A stretch of 12,926 bases of DNA, taken from NCBI GenBank assembly GCA_023393265.1, contig JAEWME010000378.1, positions 1 to 12,926 on the forward strand, written 5' to 3'. A model generated the notes under the pieces. The model was not told the origin of the DNA, made no database searches, and saw nothing but the letters and a program-made list of their open reading frames with translations. Every line of letters begins with the position of its first letter. Position 1 is the stretch's first letter. A program made the translations under genes and the position numbers. This stretch comes from Bacteroidota bacterium (lineage in GTDB: Bacteria > Bacteroidota > Bacteroidia > Bacteroidales > Prolixibacteraceae). Positions 7,077 to 12,926 of the stretch are shown piece after piece.

Positions 7077-7379
7077 GGAAGCAAAGGTCATGTCGATGGT
7101 TTGTACAGTCACATTGCTTGGTTGCGCACCATCAAAGACAAAATTGAAATCAAAGGTATTGCGGCAAATGTGGTTGCTTCGGGTGCTATCGAAACCGATT
7201 TTGGTGGTGGCTGCGGTCGCGACAACAAAAATTTGAATACTCTGATTGCAGGCGTCACCGTGCTTGGCCATGTTGGTTTGCCCGACGATATTGGGGGAGT
7301 GGTTACCGTTCTGTGTACCGAAGAAGCTCGTTGGATCGCCGGTCAGCGAATTAAATTTTCCGGAGGAATGAGCTTATAA
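7077..7379 (+). pseudogene. Truncated short-chain dehydrogenase (C-terminal third)
   Basis: The open stretch, bounded upstream by an in-frame TAA at 7074, encodes about 100 residues of a classical SDR C-terminus. GIAANVVASGAIETDF corresponds to the family's 'GIRVN.VAPGaieT'. GLPDDIGGVVTVLCTEEARWI is the usual 'g.peDia..v.fL.SeeArwi' block, and GQRIKFSGGMSL is the end of the fold ('G..i.vdGG'). The Rossmann GxxxGxG, the NNAG motif and the catalytic Ser/Tyr/Lys region are all absent, so it cannot be an active oxidoreductase. There is no ATG and no ribosome site. The only start codons are TTG or GTG. The remaining frame is uninterrupted, which suggests recent loss of the front half. It lies between dps and the terminator at 7410 and is probably carried on the dps transcript. 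Confidence 0.75.
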
Positions 7380-7409
7380 GAAACTTTTGTGACTGTATTA
7401 TGAATTCGG

Positions 7410-7437
7410 GACCCTGCTCTTTGGCAGGGTCTTTTTT
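7410..7437 (+). terminator. Intrinsic terminator after dps and the SDR remnant
   Basis: GACCCTGC (7410-7417), a 6-base loop TCTTTG and GCAGGGTC (7424-7431) form a perfect 8-bp G+C-rich stem followed by six T (7432-7437). This is a textbook rho-independent terminator. It lies inside the frame extension upstream of the glycosidase. This shows that the extension from 7400 is not translated and that the glycosidase needs its own promoter. Confidence 0.92.
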
Positions 7438-7464
7438 GTCAGGAGTTTTTGCTTTTTTGTGTAA

Positions 7465-7485
7465 GTTAGCGCAACGAATGCTAAC
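7465..7485. repeat. Inverted repeat upstream of the glycosidase start
   Basis: GTTAGC (7465-7470) and GCTAAC (7480-7485) are perfect 6-bp arms around a 9-base spacer, ending 16 bases before the ATG at 7502. They could be an operator or a leader hairpin near the ribosome site. There is no T-run after it, so it is not a terminator. I see no TAnnTTTG element between the upstream terminator and the gene. Confidence 0.4.
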
Positions 7486-7501
7486 CAAAACCAAACCTGA
7501 C

Positions 7502-8923
7502 ATGAAATCAATGCTTTCCCTTTTGTTTTTATTTGTTTTTGTAACCGTTTCTGCTCAGGAACGAAGCTGGTCTGGTCCTTCAGTTAACTTCAATCATGGG
7601 CAGTTGAAAGTATCAGATAACGGCCATTTCCTCATTTTTGATGACGGAACGCCGTTTTTTTATCTTGGCGACACGGCATGGGAGTTATTTCACCGTCTGG
7701 ATAAAAACGATACGGAAAAGTACCTCGAAAATCGTCGGGCAAAAGGTTTTACAGTGATTCAGGCAGTGGCGCTTGCCGAACTTGATGGACTGAATATGCC
7801 GAATGCCGAAGGCGAAAAACCCCTGGTCGACAATGATCTGACAAAGCCAAACGAGAAATATTTTGCGCATCTCGACTGGGTAATTCGTAAAGCACGAGAA
7901 AAAGGACTGTTTATTGGCTTACTTCCAACCTGGGGCGACAAGTGGAATAAAAAATGGGGACTTGGCCCCGAGATTTTTACTCCGGAAAATGCCCGTATTT
8001 ACGGTCGTTTTATGGGAAATCGTTACAAAGACACCCCAAATATTATTTGGATTCTGGGGGGAGACCGGCTTGTTGAATCCGAGCTTCACCGGCGAATTAT
8101 TCGTGAAATGGCTAAGGGATTGCGGGAGGGCGATGGCGGCACTCACCTGATTAGCCTTCATCCAACAGGCGGACAGGGTTCGGCTCAAAGTTTTCATAAC
8201 GAAGACTGGCTCGACTTTAACATGCGTCAGAACGGTCACAGCATTAGCTACACCGATCGTTATCACGCGACTTATGACGATTATAACTTGAAGCCTGCTA
8301 AGCCGGTTATTGATGCAGAGCCGGTATACGAAGATCACCCGGTAAGCTTTAATGCTGAGCAAAACGGGTATTCGGTCGCTGCCGATGTGAGGAGACCGCT
8401 TTACTGGGATTTGTTTGGCGGTGCCTGTGGCCATACATACGGGCATCATTCGGTGTGGCAAATGTGGACTTCAGGTCGGGAGCCAGTGAACAGGCCGCTG
8501 ATGTATTGGCAGGAGGCTGTCAATCAACCCGGCGCGGCTCAAATGATTTACGGACGTTTACTGATGGAGTCCCGGCCATTTTTGACACGTATTCCGGAAA
8601 ACTCCATTGTTGTTGCCGACCCGGTTGCGACAGCAGTTCCCGGAGCTGGTGTGTATCAATTTGTGGCCACGCGCGATGAAGCAGGTTCTTATGCCATGAT
8701 TTATGTTCCTACTGGCCGCCGTTTCTCGGTTAGGATGGATGCGATTAAAGGTACTGAGGTTATTGCCTGGTGGTTCAATCCGCGGAATGGAAAAGCCAGT
8801 CGAATTGGAAAGTATCAGGCGGCAGGAACGCAGTCGTTTATCTCGCCAACGCCGGGCGAAAGCCTCGACTGGATTTTGGTACTCGACGATGCTTCGAAAA
8901 AATATCCGGAACCTGGCAAGTAG
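7502..8923 (+). CDS. Secreted DUF4038 (apiosidase-like, GH140-type) glycoside hydrolase
   Basis: From the ATG at 7502 the protein has 473 residues. Residues 1-18 are a signal peptide (hydrophobic LSLLFLFVFV, VSA before Gln19) with no lipobox Cys, so it is exported as a soluble protein. Residues about 30-350 match the (beta/alpha)8 DUF4038 domain: FLIFDDGTPFFYLGDTAWELFHRL (43-66), NRRAKGFTVIQAV, and IIWILGGD (181-188). VIDAEPVYED (269-278) and the His/Trp-rich HTYGHHSVWQMW (311-322) follow. Asp188 and Glu273 are the best candidates for the catalytic acids, as in apiosidases of GH140. Residues about 365-465 form the C-terminal beta domain often paired with DUF4038 (PF12904-like). GH140 members cleave apiose from rhamnogalacturonan II, but many DUF4038 proteins have other or unknown substrates. 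No SusC/D, regulator or other carbohydrate enzyme is adjacent. The longer frame from 7400 contains a terminator and is rejected. Confidence 0.82.
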   Translation: MKSMLSLLFLFVFVTVSAQERSWSGPSVNFNHGQLKVSDNGHFLIFDDGTPFFYLGDTAWELFHRLDKNDTEKYLENRRAKGFTVIQAVALAELDGLNMPNAEGEKPLVDNDLTKPNEKYFAHLDWVIRKAREKGLFIGLLPTWGDKWNKKWGLGPEIFTPENARIYGRFMGNRYKDTPNIIWILGGDRLVESELHRRIIREMAKGLREGDGGTHLISLHPTGGQGSAQSFHNEDWLDFNMRQNGHSISYTDRYHATYDDYNLKPAKPVIDAEPVYEDHPVSFNAEQNGYSVAADVRRPLYWDLFGGACGHTYGHHSVWQMWTSGREPVNRPLMYWQEAVNQPGAAQMIYGRLLMESRPFLTRIPENSIVVADPVATAVPGAGVYQFVATRDEAGSYAMIYVPTGRRFSVRMDAIKGTEVIAWWFNPRNGKASRIGKYQAAGTQSFISPTPGESLDWILVLDDASKKYPEPGK

Positions 8924-8938
8924 CATTTTGCCACAGTG

Positions 8939-9580
8939 CTAGAAAAAGGATGTCTCCAGAATTTCGGAAGACGAGGGACCTTCGTTGAAAATCAGGTCGA
9001 GAATACTCAGGTTGGGGACAAATCCAAACTTTTCAGAAAAAACCTGGGTATATTCAACAGGCCGGAAATGCTGGTCTTCTGTTGTGTAATTTTTTTTAGG
9101 ACTGATTTTTTCACGCAGGTTCAGGCAGTATTCAGGAACAGCTTCAAAATCATCAGTTTTCCGAAAATTCGTTTCAAATTCGAGTATTTCAGATAATGTG
9201 TCAGTTATCTCCTGATTGAAGTCGAACAAAAATTTGTATTTCTTCCTGAAAAAAGGCGCAATTTCGTCGGCGTAATATTCGAAATAAGGCGACGAGTTGT
9301 AGGCCGAAAAAATGGTACGCCAATGGTTTCGCTGCCATTCTTCGTCATAAGCAATTAGTAAATCCCTGATCGCTATCTTCGCCCCTCGGCCTTTTTCTAC
9401 CGGAACAATCAATGGAACAGGCCCGTTGGCTCCAAGAATGACAGCACGGTTCCGATAAGTTTGTTTGATGAAATTTTCGTGCTGCTCGATGTAAATTTCA
9501 GGATAAATGGCCAGTTTCGAAAAGTACTGGATTGGCGCAAAATAGGCTGTGCTCAGCAAAACACCTGTTGGTTGTGTCAT
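8939..9580 (-). CDS. WbqC-like family protein
   Basis: This protein has 213 residues and opens with LLSTAYFAPIQYFSKL (8-23), the family's N-terminal 'yfpP..yf..l' signature. The core block follows: FIKQTYRNRAVILGANGP (37-54), then PLIVPVEKG and WQRNHWRTIFSAYNSSPYFEYYADE. WbqC-family proteins occur in polysaccharide and nucleotide-sugar loci and are proposed to act on sugar nucleotides, but no reaction is firmly established. The start codon directly abuts the stop of the upstream LapA-domain gene with no intervening base, so translation is probably coupled. In Bacteroidota this gene commonly sits next to lepB and dapB, as here. The stop is only 15 bp from the convergent glycosidase stop. Confidence 0.8.
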   Translation of the reverse strand: MTQPTGVLLSTAYFAPIQYFSKLAIYPEIYIEQHENFIKQTYRNRAVILGANGPVPLIVPVEKGRGAKIAIRDLLIAYDEEWQRNHWRTIFSAYNSSPYFEYYADEIAPFFRKKYKFLFDFNQEITDTLSEILEFETNFRKTDDFEAVPEYCLNLREKISPKKNYTTEDQHFRPVEYTQVFSEKFGFVPNLSILDLIFNEGPSSSEILETSFF

Positions 9581-9913
9581 TTATTTCTCGTTAAAAAATC
9601 CGCCTTCGTAATCGCTACCCATGCTCACACCTTCCGGATTGTCGTCGTCGTTGGCCGACGGCGTAATTTTTTCGCTTTCTTCAAGCTCTTTTACTACTCT
9701 TTTAAGTTCTCTCCTGAGTTTCAGGATACGTGGTAACTGCATGATTGATGCCAGCAAAAAGCCAAAGATGAGGCCGAACAAAAGGACATAGACCAACGGG
9801 ACATCAATCAGTTCCCATGTGAAAAAACGGAGATTGATTAAAATGTGGTTTTGAACCGTGAAGACGATCAGTAAAACCAAAAGCACGAGAAATGTAAAAG
9901 TTTTCCAGGTCAT
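9581..9913 (-). CDS. LapA/DUF1049-domain two-helix membrane protein
   Basis: This small inner-membrane protein has 110 residues from the ATG at 9913. Helix 1 spans about residues 4-20 (FTFLVLLVLLIVFTV) and is followed by QNHILINLRFFTWELIDVPL, the 'QN...v.l.f...f...pl' pattern of LapA. Helix 2 spans about 39-59 (VYVLLFGLIFGFLLASI). A basic coiled-coil segment (62-80, LKLRRELKRVVKELEE) then leads to an acidic, Asn/Asp-rich tail. In E. coli LapA works in LPS assembly and its regulation. The role here is inferred only from the domain. A longer frame upstream to 10060 would include promoter and terminator sequence, so I place the start at 9913. The gene abuts wbqC and forms a two-gene unit with its own promoter. 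Confidence 0.75.
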   Translation of the reverse strand: MTWKTFTFLVLLVLLIVFTVQNHILINLRFFTWELIDVPLVYVLLFGLIFGFLLASIMQLPRILKLRRELKRVVKELEESEKITPSANDDDNPEGVSMGSDYEGGFFNEK

Positions 9914-9931
9914 GCGCTGCTTGTTTCGCTC

Positions 9932-9963
9932 CAAAAATAACCAAAAGCCTGTAAATGAACAAA
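9932..9963 (-). promoter_or_regulatory. Bacteroidota-type promoter for LapA-domain gene and wbqC
   Basis: On the minus strand TTTG (9963-9960), a 20-base spacer and TATTTTTG (9939-9932) match TTTG-N19..21-TAnnTTTG exactly. The -7 box ends 18 bases before the ATG at 9913, so the leader would be very short. It lies just downstream of the terminator at 10030-10052, so the pair of genes is a separate transcription unit from lepB. Confidence 0.65.
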
Positions 9964-10026
9964 CAGGTAAACGAATCAAAAGTTTTTCCCTGATATTTTT
10001 CCTGTTCGGTTGACTGGTGCAAAACA

Positions 10027-10055
10027 AAAAACCGCTCCTTGCGGGAACGGTTTTT
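10027..10055 (-). terminator. Terminator after lepB
   Basis: Between lepB and the LapA-domain gene, AAAAACCG (10027-10034) pairs with CGGTTTTT (10048-10055). It continues inward, after one C-A mismatch, with TCC:GGA around a 5-base loop. Read on the minus strand, the stem is followed by GGTTTTTTGTTTT, a good T-run. The plus-strand reading also ends in five T, so it may work in both directions. Confidence 0.75.
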
Positions 10056-10081
10056 ATCATATCTTGTTTTATTTCAGAATA

Positions 10082-11422
10082 TTAATGTACGAAAGAAAAC
10101 AGGCGGCTCCAGCGGATTTTGTTGTAGAATGGCTGGTCTTTATCAAGCGATAGCCAGATGAAAACTGCCTTGCCCACGATGTGGTCTTCGGGAACAAAAC
10201 CCCAGTATCGCGAGTCTGCCGAGTTGTGGCGGTTGTCGCCCATCATCCAGTAATAGTCCATTTTGAATGTATAACTGTCTGCTGGCTGTCCGTTGATATA
10301 AATGGTGCTGTCTTTTACTTTCAGGTCGTTTTCTTCATACACATCGATTATGCGACGATAAACCGGAAGATTTTCGATCGTCAGTTTCACCGTTTGTCCT
10401 TTTTTTGGTATTTCGAGGGGCCCAAAATTATCAACATTCCATTGATAATTAGGGCTGAAAGGGAAAATGTCCTGATCCCACTTGTCGGCCGGGGCAAGCG
10501 TTCGCTGAACTGAAACAACATTCTTCATCGATTTGAATTTCTCTTCGTTTTGTTCCGTGAGCGGGAACAGGTACTGAGAACTCGAATAAGCGTGGCGGTC
10601 GTCTTCAGCGATGTGCATTTCTTCGAGGGTTCTTTTGTTGATTCCGGCGCCGTTTGTTGTTACGATGTTGTCGTACTGCATTCCGGGAAAATGTTGTTGT
10701 GGCTTGCCGTTCACATATAGTTGTCCGTTTTTAAGTTCGATTACATCGCCTGGAATTCCAACGCACCGTTTGATGTAATTTTCGCGCTTGTCAACCGGAC
10801 GGGAAACGATGTTGCCAAACGTTTCTTTCTCGCTCCACACGCGGTCTCTGCCATAAGCCCTCACCAACTGGTAGTAACTTTGGTTCTGCACATTCAGTGC
10901 CACCGTATCTCCTTCAGGAAAATTGAAAACTACTACGTCGTTGTTCTTTACTTTGCCAAATCCGGCAATGCGCCGATAGGGATTTTTGATCCATTCAACA
11001 TACGATTTGGTTGTTGTTGAGAAAGGCATGGTGTGATGAACAAACGGGAAAGAAAGCGGCGTGTTCGGAAGTTTGGGCCCGTAAGAGGTTTTGCTTACAA
11101 ACAGGTAATCGCCAATCAGCATGGTTTTTTCCATCGATGAAGTGGGGATGGTGTAGGCTTCGATGAAAAACATCCGGATAAATGTGGCTGCAATAACGGC
11201 GAAGATGATGGCATCAACCCATTCAACCACCTTGGTTTGCTTGCCTTCCGGCGGATTTTTCTTTTTCCAGAACGCCCAGTGAACCTTCTTGGTGATGTAC
11301 ATATCGAAAATTACACCGAGCCCAATCAGCCACCAGTAGTTTTCGAGCCAGATTACCCACATCAGGTAAAGCAACCCAACTATGGCGAACTTAACCCATT
11401 TATTGGTAAGTATTTCTCTCAT
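10082..11422 (-). CDS. lepB: Signal peptidase I
   Basis: This membrane-bound serine/lysine protease removes signal peptides from exported proteins. It has 446 residues, longer than the E. coli enzyme but usual for Bacteroidota. Hydrophobic segments are at about 12-42 and 70-87. The latter anchors the periplasmic catalytic domain. The nucleophile is Ser96 in IPTSSMEKTM and the general base is Lys218 in YIKRCVGIPGD. Box E is MMGDNRHNSADSRYWG (393-408). Between about residues 245 and 370 lies a large insertion, after which 'IYINGQPADSY' echoes 'LYVNGKPQQHF' at 235-245. A catalytic dyad in full context suggests an active enzyme. It starts 10 bp after the dapB stop on the same strand, so the two are probably co-transcribed. 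A terminator follows. Confidence 0.95.
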   Translation of the reverse strand: MREILTNKWVKFAIVGLLYLMWVIWLENYWWLIGLGVIFDMYITKKVHWAFWKKKNPPEGKQTKVVEWVDAIIFAVIAATFIRMFFIEAYTIPTSSMEKTMLIGDYLFVSKTSYGPKLPNTPLSFPFVHHTMPFSTTTKSYVEWIKNPYRRIAGFGKVKNNDVVVFNFPEGDTVALNVQNQSYYQLVRAYGRDRVWSEKETFGNIVSRPVDKRENYIKRCVGIPGDVIELKNGQLYVNGKPQQHFPGMQYDNIVTTNGAGINKRTLEEMHIAEDDRHAYSSSQYLFPLTEQNEEKFKSMKNVVSVQRTLAPADKWDQDIFPFSPNYQWNVDNFGPLEIPKKGQTVKLTIENLPVYRRIIDVYEENDLKVKDSTIYINGQPADSYTFKMDYYWMMGDNRHNSADSRYWGFVPEDHIVGKAVFIWLSLDKDQPFYNKIRWSRLFSFVH

Positions 11423-11432
11423 TTTGTTGCAT

Positions 11433-12149
11433 TTAAATATTTAGCAAATCGTTCATCGATAAAATTCCTTTTTTGTCTTTGCTGAATTCGGCTGCCAGAA
11501 CTGCACCAAATGCAAGTCCTTTGCGGCTCTTTGCGCAGTGGGTTATTTCAAGGTAATCCACTTCCGAATCGTAGCGGATGATGTGTGTTCCGGGCACTTG
11601 TCCTTCGCGTTCCGAGATAATGCCAATTTCAGCGGTGGCTTCGGTTGGGTGGTTTACCCAGTGTTTTATCTCCGGAATGTTTTCCATAATACCTTCTGCC
11701 AGCGTAATGGCGGTTCCGCTCGGCGCGTCCAGTTTTTGGGTATGATGAATTTCCGTCATCTCTACTTTATATTCGCGGTGGTCGGCCATCAGCGAAGCGA
11801 GTTTCTTGTTCAAAGCAAAGAAAATATTTACGCCCAAACTGAAGTTTGAAGTATAGAAAAACGTGCCGTCATGTTTTTTGCACAAATCCTTTATTTCGCT
11901 CATTTTGTAGAGCCAGCCGGTGGTGCCGCTGACAACCGGAACGCCTGCTTCGAAGCAAAGCTGATAGTTGGCTGTCGCCGAATCAGGAGTGGTAAATTCG
12001 ATGGCTACATCAGCCTTCTTTATATTGGTGGCTGTGAGGTCTCCCGGGTTGGTGACGTCGATTTTTAAAACGATTTCATGTCCGCGGTCAAGAGCAATTT
12101 TTTCAATCTCTTTCCCCATCTTTCCATAGCCAATTAACGCGATCTTCAT
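11433..12149 (-). CDS. dapB: 4-hydroxy-tetrahydrodipicolinate reductase
   Basis: This cytosolic enzyme reduces hydroxy-tetrahydrodipicolinate with NAD(P)H in the lysine/meso-diaminopimelate pathway, needed for peptidoglycan. From the ATG at 12149 it has 238 residues, slightly below the E. coli length. Motifs are the nucleotide-binding GYGKMG (7-12), EFTTPDS (51-57) and SGTTGW (74-79). The catalytic EIHHTQKLDAPSGTA (133-147) carries His135 as acid/base and Lys139, then the substrate-binding DAPSGTA. EREGQVPGTH (180-189) is also typical. The frame continues upstream to 12269, but residues there look non-coding and would span the promoter, so the later ATG is preferred. lepB follows after 10 bp. 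Confidence 0.94.
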   Translation of the reverse strand: MKIALIGYGKMGKEIEKIALDRGHEIVLKIDVTNPGDLTATNIKKADVAIEFTTPDSATANYQLCFEAGVPVVSGTTGWLYKMSEIKDLCKKHDGTFFYTSNFSLGVNIFFALNKKLASLMADHREYKVEMTEIHHTQKLDAPSGTAITLAEGIMENIPEIKHWVNHPTEATAEIGIISEREGQVPGTHIIRYDSEVDYLEITHCAKSRKGLAFGAVLAAEFSKDKKGILSMNDLLNI

Positions 12150-12177
12150 ATTTTGTTTTGTTCTGATTTTGGGTGAA

Positions 12178-12185
12178 CAAAGATA
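12178..12185 (-). promoter_or_regulatory. Candidate -7 box for dapB-lepB
   Basis: TATCTTTG on the minus strand is an exact TAnnTTTG match, 28 bases before the dapB ATG. No TTTG is present 19-21 bases further upstream, so the promoter is only half supported. A 12-bp dyad ACCTT-TC-AAGGT (12210-12221) lies about 25 bp upstream and might be an operator. Confidence 0.4.
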
Positions 12186-12390
12186 TAAATTCATGACTAA
12201 TATAGCCGTACCTTTCAAGGTAATCTCTTTTTTTCGGCAAACACCTTCGTGAGGTCGACAAACATTCATTTTCTGCTGAAAACATCTACGTTTTCTTTGT
12301 CGTAATTTTCGATGCTATTTTGTTACTTATCCGACAATGTTGTTCATTTCTGGCTATTTTCGTGACATTGTAAATAATTGTTCGGTTTGT

Positions 12391-12926
12391 ATGGAGATGG
12401 AAAATAATCAGCCTGTCCGGCTCGTGGCTACCGATCTTGACGGAACATTCCTGAAAAAGGATAGCTCAGTTTCGCCGGAAAATCTGGATGCACTGCAAAT
12501 GCTCGGTCAGCAGAAAGTGGTTCGGACCATTGCAACGGGCCGCAACTATGTGAAAACGCGCGAGGTCATTTCTCCTGAAATACCTTTCGATTACATCGTT
12601 TTTTCGTCGGGTGCCGGAGTTTATGATTGCAAAGCCGGAAAATTGGTGTATCATCAGAACATGGATCGGAAACTTACACGCGCCATTGCGGATTTTTTGA
12701 TAGCCCGCGACCTTAATTTTCATTTGTTTCGTGCGGTCCCCGAAAATTACAGATGCTGGTTTCATCGGGGCAGCAAGCCGTGCAGCGAATTTGAAAGCTA
12801 TTTACACGCACACCGGCCGCATTCGGAACCTTTACCCGACAATCCCCGGATCGATTCAGAATCGTGTCAGTTTCTGGTTGTTTTCCCCAATCAGCTTGAT
12901 GAATTTTTGCGTTTCAGGCAAGAGGT
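12391..12926 (+). CDS. Cof-type HAD phosphatase, partial (runs off right edge)
   Basis: An open frame starts at ATG 12391 (or the in-frame ATG at 12397) and has no stop before the window ends, giving 178 visible codons. RLVATDLDGTFL (10-21) is HAD motif I with Asp15 and Asp17. VVRTIATGRNY (43-53) is motif II with Thr49, the 'v.iaTGR' of the Cof subfamily. FDYIVFSSGAGVYD (66-79) corresponds to the family's 'p.I..NGa.i.d' segment before the C2 cap domain. Motifs III and IV would lie beyond the edge. Cof-type enzymes hydrolyse sugar phosphates, pyridoxal phosphate or similar small phosphates, so the substrate is unknown. It is divergent from dapB with 241 bp between starts. No clear TAnnTTTG with a spaced TTTG is visible; TATTTTCG (12355-12362) is a one-mismatch candidate. 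Confidence 0.85.
   Translation, partial: MEMENNQPVRLVATDLDGTFLKKDSSVSPENLDALQMLGQQKVVRTIATGRNYVKTREVISPEIPFDYIVFSSGAGVYDCKAGKLVYHQNMDRKLTRAIADFLIARDLNFHLFRAVPENYRCWFHRGSKPCSEFESYLHAHRPHSEPLPDNPRIDSESCQFLVVFPNQLDEFLRFRQE

Noticed and set aside
7400..7501. N-terminal extension of the glycosidase to the ATG at 7400
   Set aside because: It contains a strong intrinsic terminator and an inverted repeat. The signal peptide starts properly at 7502.
7919..8461. 180-codon minus-strand frame inside the glycosidase
   Set aside because: It is antisense to a gene with signal peptide and conserved catalytic blocks. The translation has no family features.
12150..12269. 40-residue extension of DapB
   Set aside because: The Rossmann strand MKIALIG starts at 12149, the extension has no family match and it spans a TATCTTTG promoter box.
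12466..12765. 99-codon minus-strand frame near the right edge
   Set aside because: It is antisense to the partial Cof-type HAD gene, which shows motifs I and II and is clearly the coding strand.
1..12926. CRISPR array, tRNA/rRNA, insertion sequence, toxin-antitoxin or defence genes
   Set aside because: I looked through both strands and found no regularly spaced repeats, no cloverleaf, no transposase-like frame and no small gene pair of that type.

Overview
The window looks like a chromosomal segment from a member of the Bacteroidota, most plausibly the Bacteroidales/Marinilabiliales group. This is inferred from four things: the long signal peptidase I with a large internal insertion, the lepB-LapA domain-wbqC neighbourhood, a DUF4038/GH140-like secreted glycosidase, and several matches to the Bacteroidota promoter form TTTG-N19..21-TAnnTTTG. 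The protein families are known ones. I found no CRISPR array, tRNA, rRNA, insertion sequence, prophage or defence system, and I do not claim a new system.

Region 1 (1-4207, + strand): after a broken sugar-nucleotidyltransferase-like remnant (3-309, with a possible second remnant up to 478) comes a tight three-gene cluster. It holds a phosphoglucosamine mutase (glmM), a UDP-hexose 4-epimerase (galE, with an unusually strong Shine-Dalgarno) and a FucP/GluP-family sugar:proton symporter. The gaps are 22 and 23 bp. The cluster suggests uptake and interconversion of hexoses and amino sugars for UDP-sugar supply. The residue at the epimerase position that limits N-acetyl sugars in E. coli is Ile, so UDP-GlcNAc/UDP-GalNAc activity is possible.

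Region 2 (4208-5555): an isolated YjjG-like HAD nucleotidase lies between two AT-rich non-coding stretches that share short direct and inverted repeats.

Region 3 (5556-7437): an OxyR-type LysR regulator (minus) is divergent from dps (plus). The regulator keeps the Cys199/Cys208 redox pair. The 103 bp between the starts holds opposed promoter-like elements overlapping a 14-bp dyad. Downstream of dps is a truncated C-terminal third of a short-chain dehydrogenase, then a strong intrinsic terminator. This is a peroxide-response locus with a decayed passenger gene.

Region 4 (7438-8923): one secreted DUF4038 glycoside hydrolase, with no SusC/SusD or other polysaccharide-utilisation genes in view.

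Region 5 (8939-12149, minus strand): the transcription order is dapB (lysine/diaminopimelate synthesis), lepB (signal peptidase I), a bidirectional terminator, a promoter, a two-helix LapA/DUF1049 membrane protein, and wbqC. Divergent from dapB is the start of a Cof-type HAD phosphatase that runs off the right edge (12391 onward).
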